DNA from: Mesorhizobium sp. CAU 1732
Lineage (GTDB): Bacteria; Pseudomonadota; Alphaproteobacteria; Rhizobiales; Rhizobiaceae
DNA length: 64,000 nucleotides
Assembly: GCF_039888675.1 (NCBI RefSeq)
Contig: NZ_JBDQQR010000001.1
Span: 2,294,001-2,358,000, forward strand
Reading direction: 5' to 3'
The notes under the pieces: generated by a model
The model's database searches: none
What the model was told of the DNA's origin: nothing
Seen by the model: the letters and a program-made list of their open reading frames with translations, nothing else
Translations under genes and position numbers: made by a program
Shown here: positions 26,195-33,854 of the stretch, piece after piece
How the letters are laid out: each line of letters begins with the position of its first letter
How positions within the stretch are numbered: the first letter of the stretch is position 1

Positions 26195-29116
26195 CTATTC
26201 GGCCGCCACCTGCCTGCGTCCCGGCCGGCGCTCCAGCAGATCCTTGAGGAACTGTCCGGTGTAGCTGCGCTTCTCCGTGACGATGTCCTCCGGGGTGCCG
26301 ACCGCGACCAGTTCGCCGCCGCCGTCGCCGCCCTCGGGACCGAGATCGAGAACCCAGTCGGCGGTCTTGATGACTTCGAGATTGTGCTCGATCACCACCA
26401 CCGTGTTTCCCTGCTCGACCAGTTCGTGCAGCACTTCGAGCAGCTTGGCGACGTCGTGGAAGTGCAGTCCGGTCGTCGGCTCGTCGAGAATGTAGAGCGT
26501 CTTGCCGGTCGCCTTGCGCGACAGTTCCTTGGCCAGCTTGATGCGCTGCGCCTCGCCGCCCGACAGCGTGTTGGCCTGCTGGCCGATGTGGATGTAGCCG
26601 AGGCCGACCTTGTTGAGCGTCACCAGCTTGTCGCGCACGCCGGGGACGGCGGCGAAGAACTCGACGCCTTCCTCGACGGTCATGTCCAGCACGTCGGCGA
26701 TCGACTTGCCCTTGAAGTGCACTTCGAGCGTTTCGCGGTTGTAGCGCTGGCCGTGGCAGACGTCGCAGGTGACGTAAACGTCGGGCAGGAAGTGCATCTC
26801 GATCTTGATGACGCCGTCGCCCTGACAGGCTTCGCAGCGGCCGCCCTTGACGTTGAACGAGAAGCGACCCGGCTGATAGCCGCGCGCCTTTGATTCCGGC
26901 AGGCCGGCAAACCAGTCGCGGATCGGTGTGAAGGCGCCGGTATAGGTTGCCGGGTTGGAACGCGGCGTGCGCCCGATCGGCGACTGGTCGATGTCGATGA
27001 CCTTGTCCAAAAATTCGAGGCCTTCGATGCGGTCGTGGTCGGCGGGATGCTCTCGGCTGCCCATGATGCGACGCGACGCGGCCTTGAACAGCGTCTCGAT
27101 CAGGAAGGTCGACTTGCCGCCGCCCGAAACGCCCGTCACCGCGGTGAACGTGCCGAGCGGGATTTCAGCCGTGACGTTCTTGAGATTGTTGCCGCGCGCA
27201 CCGGACACCTTGATGCGCTTGCCTTTCTTGCCCTGGCGCCGCTCGGCCGGCACCTCGATGCCGCGAACGCCGGACAGATACTGGCCGGTCAACGAATTGG
27301 AATTCGCCATCACCTCGGCGGGCGTGCCCTGTGCGATGATCGTGCCGCCATGGATGCCTGCGGCGGGGCCGATATCGACGACATAGTCGGCCGTCAGCAC
27401 GGCGTCCTCGTCATGCTCGACGACGATGACGGTGTTGCCGAGATCGCGCAGGTGCTTGAGCGTATCGAGAAGCCGCGCATTGTCGCGCTGGTGCAGGCCG
27501 ATCGACGGTTCGTCGAGAACGTAGAGCACGCCGGTCAGGCCGGAGCCGATCTGCGAAGCAAGCCGGATGCGCTGGCTCTCGCCGCCGGACAGCGTGCCGG
27601 AATTGCGCGACAAGGTGAGGTAGTCGAGGCCGACATCGTTCAGGAACCGCAGCCGCTCGCGGATTTCCTTGAGGATACGGACGGCGATCTCGTTCTGCTT
27701 GTCGTTCATCAGCGCCGGCAAATCCACGAACCAGCCATTGGCGTTGCGGATCGACATCTGCGTGACTTCGCCGATATGCTTGCCGCCGATCTTGACCGCG
27801 AGCGCCTCGGGCTTCAGCCGGTAGCCGTTGCAGGCCGGGCAGGGGGTGGCAGACATGAAGCGCTCGATCTCCTCGCGCATCCAGGCCGATTCCGTTTCCT
27901 TCCAGCGCCGCTGGAGATTCGGGATGACGCCCTCGAAGGTCTTCGACGTCTTGTAGGCGCGCAGGCCGTCATCATAGCTGAACTCGATCTTGCGCGTGCC
28001 GGTGCCGTGCAGGATGGCGTTCTGGCCCTCCGCGGGCAGGTCGCGCCAGCGGTCGCCGATCTTGAAGCCATAGGCATTGCCGAGGGCTTCGAGCGTCTGG
28101 GTGTAATAGGGTGAACTGGACTTGGCCCACGGCGCGACCGCGCCCTCGCGCAGCGACACATGCTCCTCCGGCACCACCAGAGACGGATCGATCGCGCGCT
28201 GCGTGCCGAGGCCGTCGCATGTCGGACACGCGCCGAACGGGTTGTTGAACGAGAACAGACGCGGCTCGATCTCGGGGATCGTGAAGCCCGACACCGGGCA
28301 GGCGAATTTCTCCGAGAAAAGAATGCGTTCGTGGGTTTCGTTCGCAGATTTGTTGACCGCGTCCGCACCGGTCTGGCTGGCATCGAGCGGCTTGTCGGCG
28401 AGTTCCGCGACCGCGATGCCTTCGGCCAGCTTCAGCGCGGTCTCCAGCGAATCCGCCAGGCGCGCGGCGATGTCGCCACGCACGACGACGCGGTCCACCA
28501 CGACGTCGATGTCGTGCTTGTATTTCTTGTCGAGCACCGGGACGTCGGCGATCTCGTAGAATTGGCCATCCACCTTGACGCGCTGAAAACCCTTCTTCTG
28601 AAGCTCGGCCAGTTCCTTGCGGTACTCGCCCTTGCGGCCGCGAACGATCGGCGCGGTGATGTAGAGGCGTGTGCCCTCGTCGATAGCGAGAACGCGGTCG
28701 ACCATCTGGCTGACGGTCTGGCTCTCGATCGGCAGGCCGGTGGCGGGCGAATAGGGAACGCCGACGCGCGCGAACAGGAGGCGCATGTAGTCGTAGATCT
28801 CGGTGACGGTGCCGACCGTCGAGCGCGGGTTGCGCGACGTCGTCTTCTGCTCGATGGAGATGGCGGGCGAGAGGCCGTCGATCTGGTCGACGTCGGGCTT
28901 CTGCATCATCTCCAGGAACTGCCGGGCATAGGCCGACAGGCTTTCGACGTAGCGGCGTTGGCCCTCGGCATAGATCGTGTCGAAGGCGAGCGACGACTTG
29001 CCCGAGCCCGACACGCCGGTCATCACGATCAGGCTGTCGCGCGGCAGGTCGATATCGACATTCTTGAGGTTGTGCTCGCGCGCCCCGCGAATGGAAATGT
29101 ATTTGTGGTCCACCAT
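26195..29116 (-). CDS. uvrA: Excinuclease ABC subunit A
   Basis: DNA damage sensor of nucleotide excision repair. The 973-residue protein is a tandem ABC ATPase. The first Walker A (TGVSGSGKS) is at residues 33-41 and the second is [17 protein letters not shown] in the C-terminal half. Two signature motifs ([12 protein letters not shown] and [12 protein letters not shown]) and the zinc module CEACQGDGV...CDVCHGQRY are present. The first zinc knuckle reads CPVS...CPTC, so one usual Cys is Ser. ATG at 29116 gives the standard start. An SOS box lies 157 bases upstream. Confidence 0.97.
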   Translation of the reverse strand: MVDHKYISIRGAREHNLKNVDIDLPRDSLIVMTGVSGSGKSSLAFDTIYAEGQRRYVESLSAYARQFLEMMQKPDVDQIDGLSPAISIEQKTTSRNPRSTVGTVTEIYDYMRLLFARVGVPYSPATGLPIESQTVSQMVDRVLAIDEGTRLYITAPIVRGRKGEYRKELAELQKKGFQRVKVDGQFYEIADVPVLDKKYKHDIDVVVDRVVVRGDIAARLADSLETALKLAEGIAVAELADKPLDASQTGADAVNKSANETHERILFSEKFACPVSGFTIPEIEPRLFSFNNPFGACPTCDGLGTQRAIDPSLVVPEEHVSLREGAVAPWAKSSSPYYTQTLEALGNAYGFKIGDRWRDLPAEGQNAILHGTGTRKIEFSYDDGLRAYKTSKTFEGVIPNLQRRWKETESAWMREEIERFMSATPCPACNGYRLKPEALAVKIGGKHIGEVTQMSIRNANGWFVDLPALMNDKQNEIAVRILKEIRERLRFLNDVGLDYLTLSRNSGTLSGGESQRIRLASQIGSGLTGVLYVLDEPSIGLHQRDNARLLDTLKHLRDLGNTVIVVEHDEDAVLTADYVVDIGPAAGIHGGTIIAQGTPAEVMANSNSLTGQYLSGVRGIEVPAERRQGKKGKRIKVSGARGNNLKNVTAEIPLGTFTAVTGVSGGGKSTFLIETLFKAASRRIMGSREHPADHDRIEGLEFLDKVIDIDQSPIGRTPRSNPATYTGAFTPIRDWFAGLPESKARGYQPGRFSFNVKGGRCEACQGDGVIKIEMHFLPDVYVTCDVCHGQRYNRETLEVHFKGKSIADVLDMTVEEGVEFFAAVPGVRDKLVTLNKVGLGYIHIGQQANTLSGGEAQRIKLAKELSRKATGKTLYILDEPTTGLHFHDVAKLLEVLHELVEQGNTVVVIEHNLEVIKTADWVLDLGPEGGDGGGELVAVGTPEDIVTEKRSYTGQFLKDLLERRPGRRQVAAE

Positions 29117-29272
29117 AACCGGATCGCCGCCTTGCATCATGAAAGAGGGCCGGCAACGCGTGCACCGGCCAAGCCGCACATGTAGGTTGTTTTCGCCATC
29201 CGTCGAGACGCGGATGCTCACGCAGAGAAAGATTGGCTTTTCACGCGTTTTGAGCCGGACGGCAAGCAAAAA

Positions 29273-29287
29273 GAACAGAGAGCGAAC
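29273..29287 (-). promoter_or_regulatory. SOS box (LexA site) for uvrA
   Basis: GAAC-N7-GAAC (29273-29276 and 29284-29287), the direct-repeat LexA motif of alphaproteobacteria (GTTC-N7-GTTC on the other strand). It is 157 bases upstream of uvrA. LexA control of uvrA is established in rhizobia. Confidence 0.8.
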
Positions 29288-29422
29288 GTCTCCTGACAGG
29301 CCGGTGGCAGGAGTGAGTGCCGCGCCGGCGCGATCGCATCACGTTTTGTGACATATCGGCCTTGCGCGTTGACGAGCCGGGATCATGGGACCACACTTCA
29401 TCAGTCAGGTGAAGCTCGCCTC

Positions 29423-29442
29423 CGCATTCCGCGCGGAATGCG
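29423..29442. repeat. 20-base perfect palindrome
   Basis: Arms CGCATTCCGC and GCGGAATGCG are contiguous with no spacer. It lies within the uvrA-ssb region between the SOS boxes. It could be a dimeric regulator site or a remnant of an intergenic repeat; no assignment is possible. Confidence 0.4.
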
Positions 29443-29614
29443 CGCCGAAACGGTGAAAGGCTGGAGCGCACCTGCACCTCGAAACCGAATAGGGAGTGAG
29501 GCATGACGCCACCTGACAGTATCGCGAGGCTTCACCGCTGAGTGGAGCCACGGCGAAAACACCGACAGCGCTTTTGCGCGTCGACATGATCGCCGATCAC
29601 CCACATCGCTGACA

Positions 29615-29737
29615 TGCAGTCGGATCATTGGAGTTTCCAAGAGGCATCCGAAAATCTACCGGCGCAAGAGCCGGTGAATGAGCCAAGCAGCTCCTGAAGG
29701 TCTCGCACGCCCCTCCGAGGGCGGCGAGACCTTTTTC
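29615..29737 (+). ncRNA. Candidate small RNA with intrinsic terminator
   Basis: Three consecutive stem-loops are visible: TCGGAT/ATCCGA (29620, 29646) enclosing TTGGA/TCCAA; ACCGGC/GCCGGT (29658, 29670) with a 6-base loop; and a terminator hairpin AGGTCTCGC/GCGAGACCT (29698-29732) with inner GCCC/GGGC and T5. No gene precedes it on the plus strand, so the terminator must end an independent short transcript. A promoter was not clearly found. The RNA family is not recognised. Confidence 0.55.
29698..29736 (+). terminator. Rho-independent terminator of the candidate small RNA
   Basis: Nine-base outer arms AGGTCTCGC and GCGAGACCT, an inner 4-base stem and a five-T tail. It is one of the strongest terminators in the window and has no protein gene upstream on its strand. 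Confidence 0.85.
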
Positions 29738-29791
29738 ATATGGGCTGTGCTGAACGCGACGGGTGTTGCAAGTGATCGCGACCTGCACTAA

Positions 29792-29806
29792 GAACAAAAA
29801 GGGAAC
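29792..29806 (+). promoter_or_regulatory. SOS box (LexA site) for ssb
   Basis: GAAC (29792-29795), 7 bases, GAAC (29803-29806), 117 bases upstream of ssb. It is the same alphaproteobacterial LexA motif as the site serving uvrA on the other side of the region. Confidence 0.78.
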
Positions 29807-29922
29807 AAGGAAAATTGTGGACGAGTTGTCGTCGCACAGCGTCAACAGCAGCAGAGACGTGCGCATTCGGATAGGGTGCGCGGCACTTTCACTATGGTTT
29901 AGGACGAGCGCGGAGCAGTGTC

Positions 29923-30447
29923 ATGGCGGGTAGCGTAAACAAGGTCATTCTGGTTGGGAATCTGGGCGCGGACCCCGAGACCCGCCGGCTCAATTCCGGC
30001 GATCCGGTCGTCAACCTGCGCATTGCGACCTCGGAAACCTGGCGCGACAAGAATTCGGGCGAGCGCAAGGAAAAGACCGAGTGGCATCAGGTCGTCATCT
30101 TCAACGACAATCTCGCCAAGGTGGCCGAGCAGTATCTGAAGAAGGGGATGAAGGTCTATCTCGAGGGCGCGCTGCAGACCCGCAAATGGGAAAAGGACGG
30201 CATCGAGCGCTACTCGACCGAGATTGTGCTGCAAAAGTTCCGTGGCGAGCTCCAGATGCTGGATTCGCGCGGACAGGGCGGCGAGGGCGGTCAGGTCGGC
30301 TATGACCGCGGCGGCGGTGGTGGCCGTGGTTCCGATTTCGGCCAGTCCGGTCCCGGCGACGACCGCTCGCGCGACGATCGCGGTGGACGGGGCGGTTCGG
30401 GCGGCGGCGGATATTCGCGCGACCTGGACGACGAAATCCCGTTCTGA
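29923..30447 (+). CDS. ssb: Single-stranded DNA-binding protein
   Basis: Tetrameric SSB for replication, repair and recombination. The 174-residue protein has the OB fold at residues 1-110 ([59 protein letters not shown]). A Gly/Arg/Asp-rich linker follows, and the acidic tip DDEIPF recruits partner proteins. An SOS box lies upstream. The gene is divergent from uvrA, a conserved arrangement. Confidence 0.98.
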   Translation: MAGSVNKVILVGNLGADPETRRLNSGDPVVNLRIATSETWRDKNSGERKEKTEWHQVVIFNDNLAKVAEQYLKKGMKVYLEGALQTRKWEKDGIERYSTEIVLQKFRGELQMLDSRGQGGEGGQVGYDRGGGGGRGSDFGQSGPGDDRSRDDRGGRGGSGGGGYSRDLDDEIPF

Positions 30448-30459
30448 CGGTGTGTGACG

Positions 30460-30978
30460 ATGTGCCTGCTGTGCGGTGACGCGTCGTTCGGCTGGCACGC
30501 GATAGCGATGACGGAGCGCCCCGCGCATCGGCTGGCGGGCCTGTGGTGGGAAGGGACGCATGCCCAGGCCGCAGGCGGCGCGACACGCGCGGCACTGGCT
30601 GCCGTGAAGGACGTCTCCGACAGCCGGGACGCGCTCTGGAAAAGCCCGATCGTCGGGCTGTCGTGGTCGCAGGGCGCAGACGGTTTGCGCTACTTCTGCG
30701 GCATCGCGATCGAGGCGGAGGAGGCCGTTCCGGACGTTTTCTCGATCGTCGACCTGCCATCGATGGAATTCGCCGGATCGTGGCATGGGCCGGACGATGG
30801 CGACGTCGTCTCCCATCTCGGGCGGATCCTCGAATGGCTGCGCCTTCAGGGATTGGCGTGGGACGGGACGCATTGCCAGCAGCGGGAGGAGTATGCGCCG
30901 GACGTGGACCTCGATGCGCCGCCGGCCCTGCGTCTCATGCTTCCGGTGACCCGCACGCTCGAGCCTCGGGACGCTTGA
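30460..30978 (+). CDS. GyrI-like / AraC effector-binding domain protein
   Basis: A 172-residue protein that resembles GyrI-like small-molecule-binding domains. It opens with PAHRLAGLWWEGTHAQA, then has a conserved GLRYFCGIAIEAEEAVPDVF strand and ends EFAGSWHGPDDGDVVSHLGR and ILEWLRLQGLAWDGTH. Such proteins bind or hydrolyse small toxic molecules or inhibit gyrase. The start is uncertain (ATG 30460, or 30508 at MTERPAHRLAGL). It lies 12 bases after ssb and may be co-expressed with it in the SOS response. Family assignment is moderate. Confidence 0.7.
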   Translation: MCLLCGDASFGWHAIAMTERPAHRLAGLWWEGTHAQAAGGATRAALAAVKDVSDSRDALWKSPIVGLSWSQGADGLRYFCGIAIEAEEAVPDVFSIVDLPSMEFAGSWHGPDDGDVVSHLGRILEWLRLQGLAWDGTHCQQREEYAPDVDLDAPPALRLMLPVTRTLEPRDA

Positions 30979-31190
30979 ACCGGGCTTGACGCTGGACGCC
31001 CCGAGTCAAGAAATGTCTCGCCCGGACCGATAAAGTGACCGTCATTCGGGCAGTTTTTGGCCGCAATGACACATTGTCGGCAGCTTGCCGCGTTTCGGTC
31101 CGCCCCGGTCGTTTGTGAACCGGCGCGGACCAAACTCGTGCATGAACGGCCTTTTTCATCCGGTTTCGGATCATGAAGAGGACGAGGACT

Positions 31191-31685
31191 ATGACATTCA
31201 GGACCAAACTGCTTTCCGGCCTTTCGGCACTGGCGATCGGGGCCGGCGCTTCTTTCGGCGTCGCACAGGCGCAGGAGCCCGCACCCGCACCCCAGATGGA
31301 AGCGCCGACCGCGCAGGCGCCCGAAATGGACGATACCAAGCTGAAGTCCTTCGCCGTCGCCTTTCTCGAAGTGACGAAGGTGACGCAGGCCTATCAGCCC
31401 CAGATCGAGGCGGCGGGTAACACCGAAGACCAGCAGCGGCTCCAGCAGGAGGCCGGCGAAAAGATGGTCGAGGCCGTCAGTGAGAAATCCGACATCAGCG
31501 TCGACGAGTACAACATGATCATTCAGGCCGCGCAGACGGATCCTGAACTTGCCCAGCGCATCAATGGTCACATCACGGAAGCCGCCGGCGGCGCCGGCGG
31601 GGCACCGGCCCAGCCGGAGGCTCCCGCTGCCGCACCGGCTCAGCCTGAGGCGCCGACCGAGCCGGCACCCGCTCCGGCGCAGTAG
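31191..31685 (+). CDS. DUF4168 domain protein, exported
   Basis: A 164-residue secreted protein. The signal peptide MTFRTKLLSGLSALAIGAGA is followed by AQAQ, the likely cleavage site near residue 28. The DUF4168 helical domain (LKSFAVAFLEVTKVTQAYQP to SVDEYNMIIQAAQTDPELAQ) follows, then a low-complexity Ala/Pro/Glu tail made of repeated APAQPEAP units. ATG at 31191 is preferred for its GAGGACT site; 31173 is an alternative. Function unknown; DUF4168 proteins are often periplasmic. Confidence 0.85.
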   Translation: MTFRTKLLSGLSALAIGAGASFGVAQAQEPAPAPQMEAPTAQAPEMDDTKLKSFAVAFLEVTKVTQAYQPQIEAAGNTEDQQRLQQEAGEKMVEAVSEKSDISVDEYNMIIQAAQTDPELAQRINGHITEAAGGAGGAPAQPEAPAAAPAQPEAPTEPAPAPAQ

Positions 31686-31697
31686 TCGATTTTCCGT

Positions 31698-31726
31698 TGC
31701 GGCCGGCGCCTCTGGTGCCGGCCGCA
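31698..31726 (+). terminator. Hairpin after DUF4168 gene
   Basis: Arms TGCGGCCGGC (31698-31707) and GCCGGCCGCA (31717-31726) with a 9-base loop form a very stable GC-rich stem 12 bases after the stop. No T run follows, so it may be a partial terminator or an mRNA-stabilising end. Confidence 0.5.
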
Positions 31727-31730
31727 GCCG

Positions 31731-31833
31731 CTTAAAGCGCCTCGCGATCCCTTCGGGTTCGCTTCCCGCGCTTCAAGTCTTTGTTTCACGCATGTCTTTG
31801 TCCCAAAACCGGTTCCCACTTTTGGGAGACATG
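31731..31833. repeat. RIME-like intergenic mosaic repeat (full length, inverted)
   Basis: The reverse complement matches the 15731-15838 copy over about 100 bases, including CCCAAAAGTGGGAACCGG, ACATG arms, AAGCGCGG and the end GCGCTTTAAG. Arms CATGTCT (31791-31797) and AGACATG (31827-31833) form one palindrome. It lies between convergent genes. Confidence 0.75.
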
Positions 31834-31835
31834 TT

Positions 31836-32465
31836 TCAGGCGGCCATCAGCGCCTTGATGCCGTCGGCGACGAACTGAACCGCGAGTGCTGCCAGGATCA
31901 CGCCGAGCAGGCGCGTCAGGATGGAGCGGCCCGTCTCGCCGAGAAAGCCGTCGACACGCTCCGCCAGCAGGAAGACCAGATAGGTCAGCGCGATGCAGGC
32001 GGCGATGATGAGCACGAGCAGGCCGCGCTCGCCCGCAGTCGAAAACGTACCCGACAGGAGCACGGTCGCCGAGATCGCGCCCGGTCCGGCAATCAGCGGG
32101 ATAGCGAGCGGGAACGCGGCGATGTTGTGAATGTGATCCCTGGTGATCGCGATATCGGCGCTCTTTTCCTTCCGCTCCTGACGTCGCTCGAAGATCATCT
32201 CGAAGGCGATGTAGAAAAGCAGCAGCCCGCCCGCCACGCGGAAGGCGGGGAGGGTGATGCCGAATATGCTGAGGATCGCCGCGCCGGCAACGGCGAACAG
32301 CGCCAGCAGCCCAAATCCGATGACCGATGCCCGCAGGCCGACCTGCTTGCGCTCTGCCCGGTTCATTCCGCGTGTAAGCGCCAGAAACAGCGGCGCAAGC
32401 CCCGGCGGGTCTATGGTCACCAGAAGCGTGACGAAGGCGTTGAACAGCGTATCGAAGCTCGGCAT
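31836..32465 (-). CDS. MarC family integral membrane protein
   Basis: A 209-residue inner-membrane protein with about six hydrophobic segments. The MarC signature TLLVTIDPPGLAPLFLALTR is near residue 15. Other blocks are GGLLLFYIAFEMIF near 80 and AIPLIAGPGAISATVLLSGT near 120. Despite the name, MarC proteins have no established drug-resistance role and their substrate is unknown. The gene stands alone. Confidence 0.9.
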   Translation of the reverse strand: MPSFDTLFNAFVTLLVTIDPPGLAPLFLALTRGMNRAERKQVGLRASVIGFGLLALFAVAGAAILSIFGITLPAFRVAGGLLLFYIAFEMIFERRQERKEKSADIAITRDHIHNIAAFPLAIPLIAGPGAISATVLLSGTFSTAGERGLLVLIIAACIALTYLVFLLAERVDGFLGETGRSILTRLLGVILAALAVQFVADGIKALMAA

Positions 32466-32535
32466 TCGATCTGACCCTCATTGTGTCGCGCGTCGCGCGC
32501 AAGCGTAATGCAGGAACCGGAACCGTCCAACGGGT

Positions 32536-33489
32536 TTACGCCGTCGTGCTCCGCACCCGTAGCGGTGAGCGCGGATGCAACAGGAGGACGACAAGCACCA
32601 GCGCTCCCGCCATCGAGATCAGCGTAAGGCCGACCGCCTGCCCGATCGTCCAGTAGGGATCGTCGAGACCGCGCATGTGGAACAGCGATGCGCCGCCTAA
32701 CTCGTCATCGACCGCGAAGACGAGGAGCGCGATCAAATTGTTGCCGGTGTGGGCGCCGGCGGCGGCCCCCAGATTGCCGGTCCTCACCAGCAGGACGGTC
32801 ATCGCGACCGCGATGCTGCCGATGCTGACGAGCATCGCGGCGTTCATCCAGGGCAGGGCGCCCGAATACCAATGCATCAGGGTGAAGGCGATGGTGGGCA
32901 GGCCTGCCCAGACGATCGGTGAGGCGAAGCGCGCGGCCAGCGTCTGGTGAAGGTAACCGCGAAACACCAGTTCCTCGGCTGACGCCTGGATCAGGATGAG
33001 CAGCGCGAGAGGCGCCGCCATGACGAGCCAGGTTTGCAGCGGAATGTCGGATCGTTCGAACTGGGGATCGACCAAAAAACCCACCGCAACGAGCAGACAC
33101 GCGACGATGATGCCCGCGGCCAGTCCGCGCCACAGGTCGCCCATGGCGATGCGGCGCTGCCGCCCGAGGAGCGTCGAAAAGGCCCGCCGATGCACCAGGC
33201 GTATGGCGACATACATTCCGAACCACAAAAGCCCCACTGAAACGAGGAGCAGAAACACGGCAACAGGGCTCGACGCGCCCCCGCCGTTCGAAAAGATGAA
33301 GGCGTGCAAAGCGTCCGGCAAGACGCCGAGGCGTTCGACGAACATGCTGTTGACAACGATCAGGAAGCCGATGCCGACGGTCACCGCGGCGATGACGAGA
33401 ATGCCGACGATGATCCGCGCGACGCTGTTTTTGCCCTCCGACGCCAGCGCGACATAGGCATCGAATTCATCTGTGCGCAGTCCCGCCAT
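32536..33489 (-). CDS. CPBP family intramembrane protease
   Basis: A 317-residue membrane protein with about eight hydrophobic segments. It has the CPBP (Abi/CAAX-protease-like) motif EELVFRGYL near residue 170 and the second His motif in FTLMHWYSG, matching the Glu-Glu / His glutamic intramembrane protease layout. ATG at 33489 is preceded by GGGGGA; ATG at 33495 is an alternative. The substrate is unknown; family members process prenylated proteins or peptides, including some bacteriocin systems, but nothing nearby suggests that. Confidence 0.83.
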   Translation of the reverse strand: MAGLRTDEFDAYVALASEGKNSVARIIVGILVIAAVTVGIGFLIVVNSMFVERLGVLPDALHAFIFSNGGGASSPVAVFLLLVSVGLLWFGMYVAIRLVHRRAFSTLLGRQRRIAMGDLWRGLAAGIIVACLLVAVGFLVDPQFERSDIPLQTWLVMAAPLALLILIQASAEELVFRGYLHQTLAARFASPIVWAGLPTIAFTLMHWYSGALPWMNAAMLVSIGSIAVAMTVLLVRTGNLGAAAGAHTGNNLIALLVFAVDDELGGASLFHMRGLDDPYWTIGQAVGLTLISMAGALVLVVLLLHPRSPLRVRSTTA

Positions 33490-33854
33490 TGGCATCCCCC
33501 ACGATCCGAACGTGAAATGGATAGGGCCGTTCTGCGCGCACGACAACTGCAGCGTGTCTGCGACGCGCCAATTCCAGCGATTGCAATCCAACGCACGGGC
33601 CAACGCACCGGACCAAAGCAGAGCGCCAAAGCATAGGGGAGCGAATCGCAGAGTGATTGTCGCTGGATAGTTGCGCGCAAATCGCCATCTTCGGCATGCA
33701 TTCGGCGAGGCCGGGTTGCGACATTTCGATCGCCCTCATATCCGATTGATATCGTTGATAAAATTGGCTTTGGAAAACAGTCCTGGAGGTTGGAGTCGCC
33801 GAGGCAGTTCCTATATAAGGGGCAAGTGATTCCCAAGAACGATCGTGATCCGAA
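33490..33854. other. Divergent spacer between CPBP protease gene and gyrA
   Basis: 365 bases without a credible gene; the short frames lack ribosome-binding sites. A gyrA promoter is visible at 33790-33817. An AAGAACGATCG stretch lies directly before gyrA. The left half, which should contain the promoter for the protease gene, shows nothing distinctive. Confidence 0.45.
33790..33817 (+). promoter_or_regulatory. Probable sigma70-type promoter of gyrA
   Basis: TTGGAG (33790-33795), a 16-base spacer and TATATA (33812-33817) within CCTATATAAGG, about 38 bases before the TTG start. The -10 matches the rhizobial CTATAT consensus well; the -35 is moderate. Confidence 0.55.

Larger units (their letters stand above)
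29117..29922. other. 806-bp divergent regulatory region between uvrA and ssb
   Basis: No credible protein gene is present; the short frames have no ribosome-binding site or family resemblance. It contains two SOS boxes (29273 and 29792), a 20-base palindrome at 29423, an inverted word pair GGTGAAGC (29410-29417) / GCTTCACC (near 29530), and a structured RNA candidate with a terminator (29615-29737). This is the largest noncoding stretch of the window. Confidence 0.7.

Noticed and set aside
33509..33533. EcfG-like promoter (AGAAC-N16-CGTT on the minus strand) before the CPBP protease gene
   Set aside because: One mismatch in the -35, and the implied start would fall almost on the start codon, leaving no room for a ribosome-binding site.
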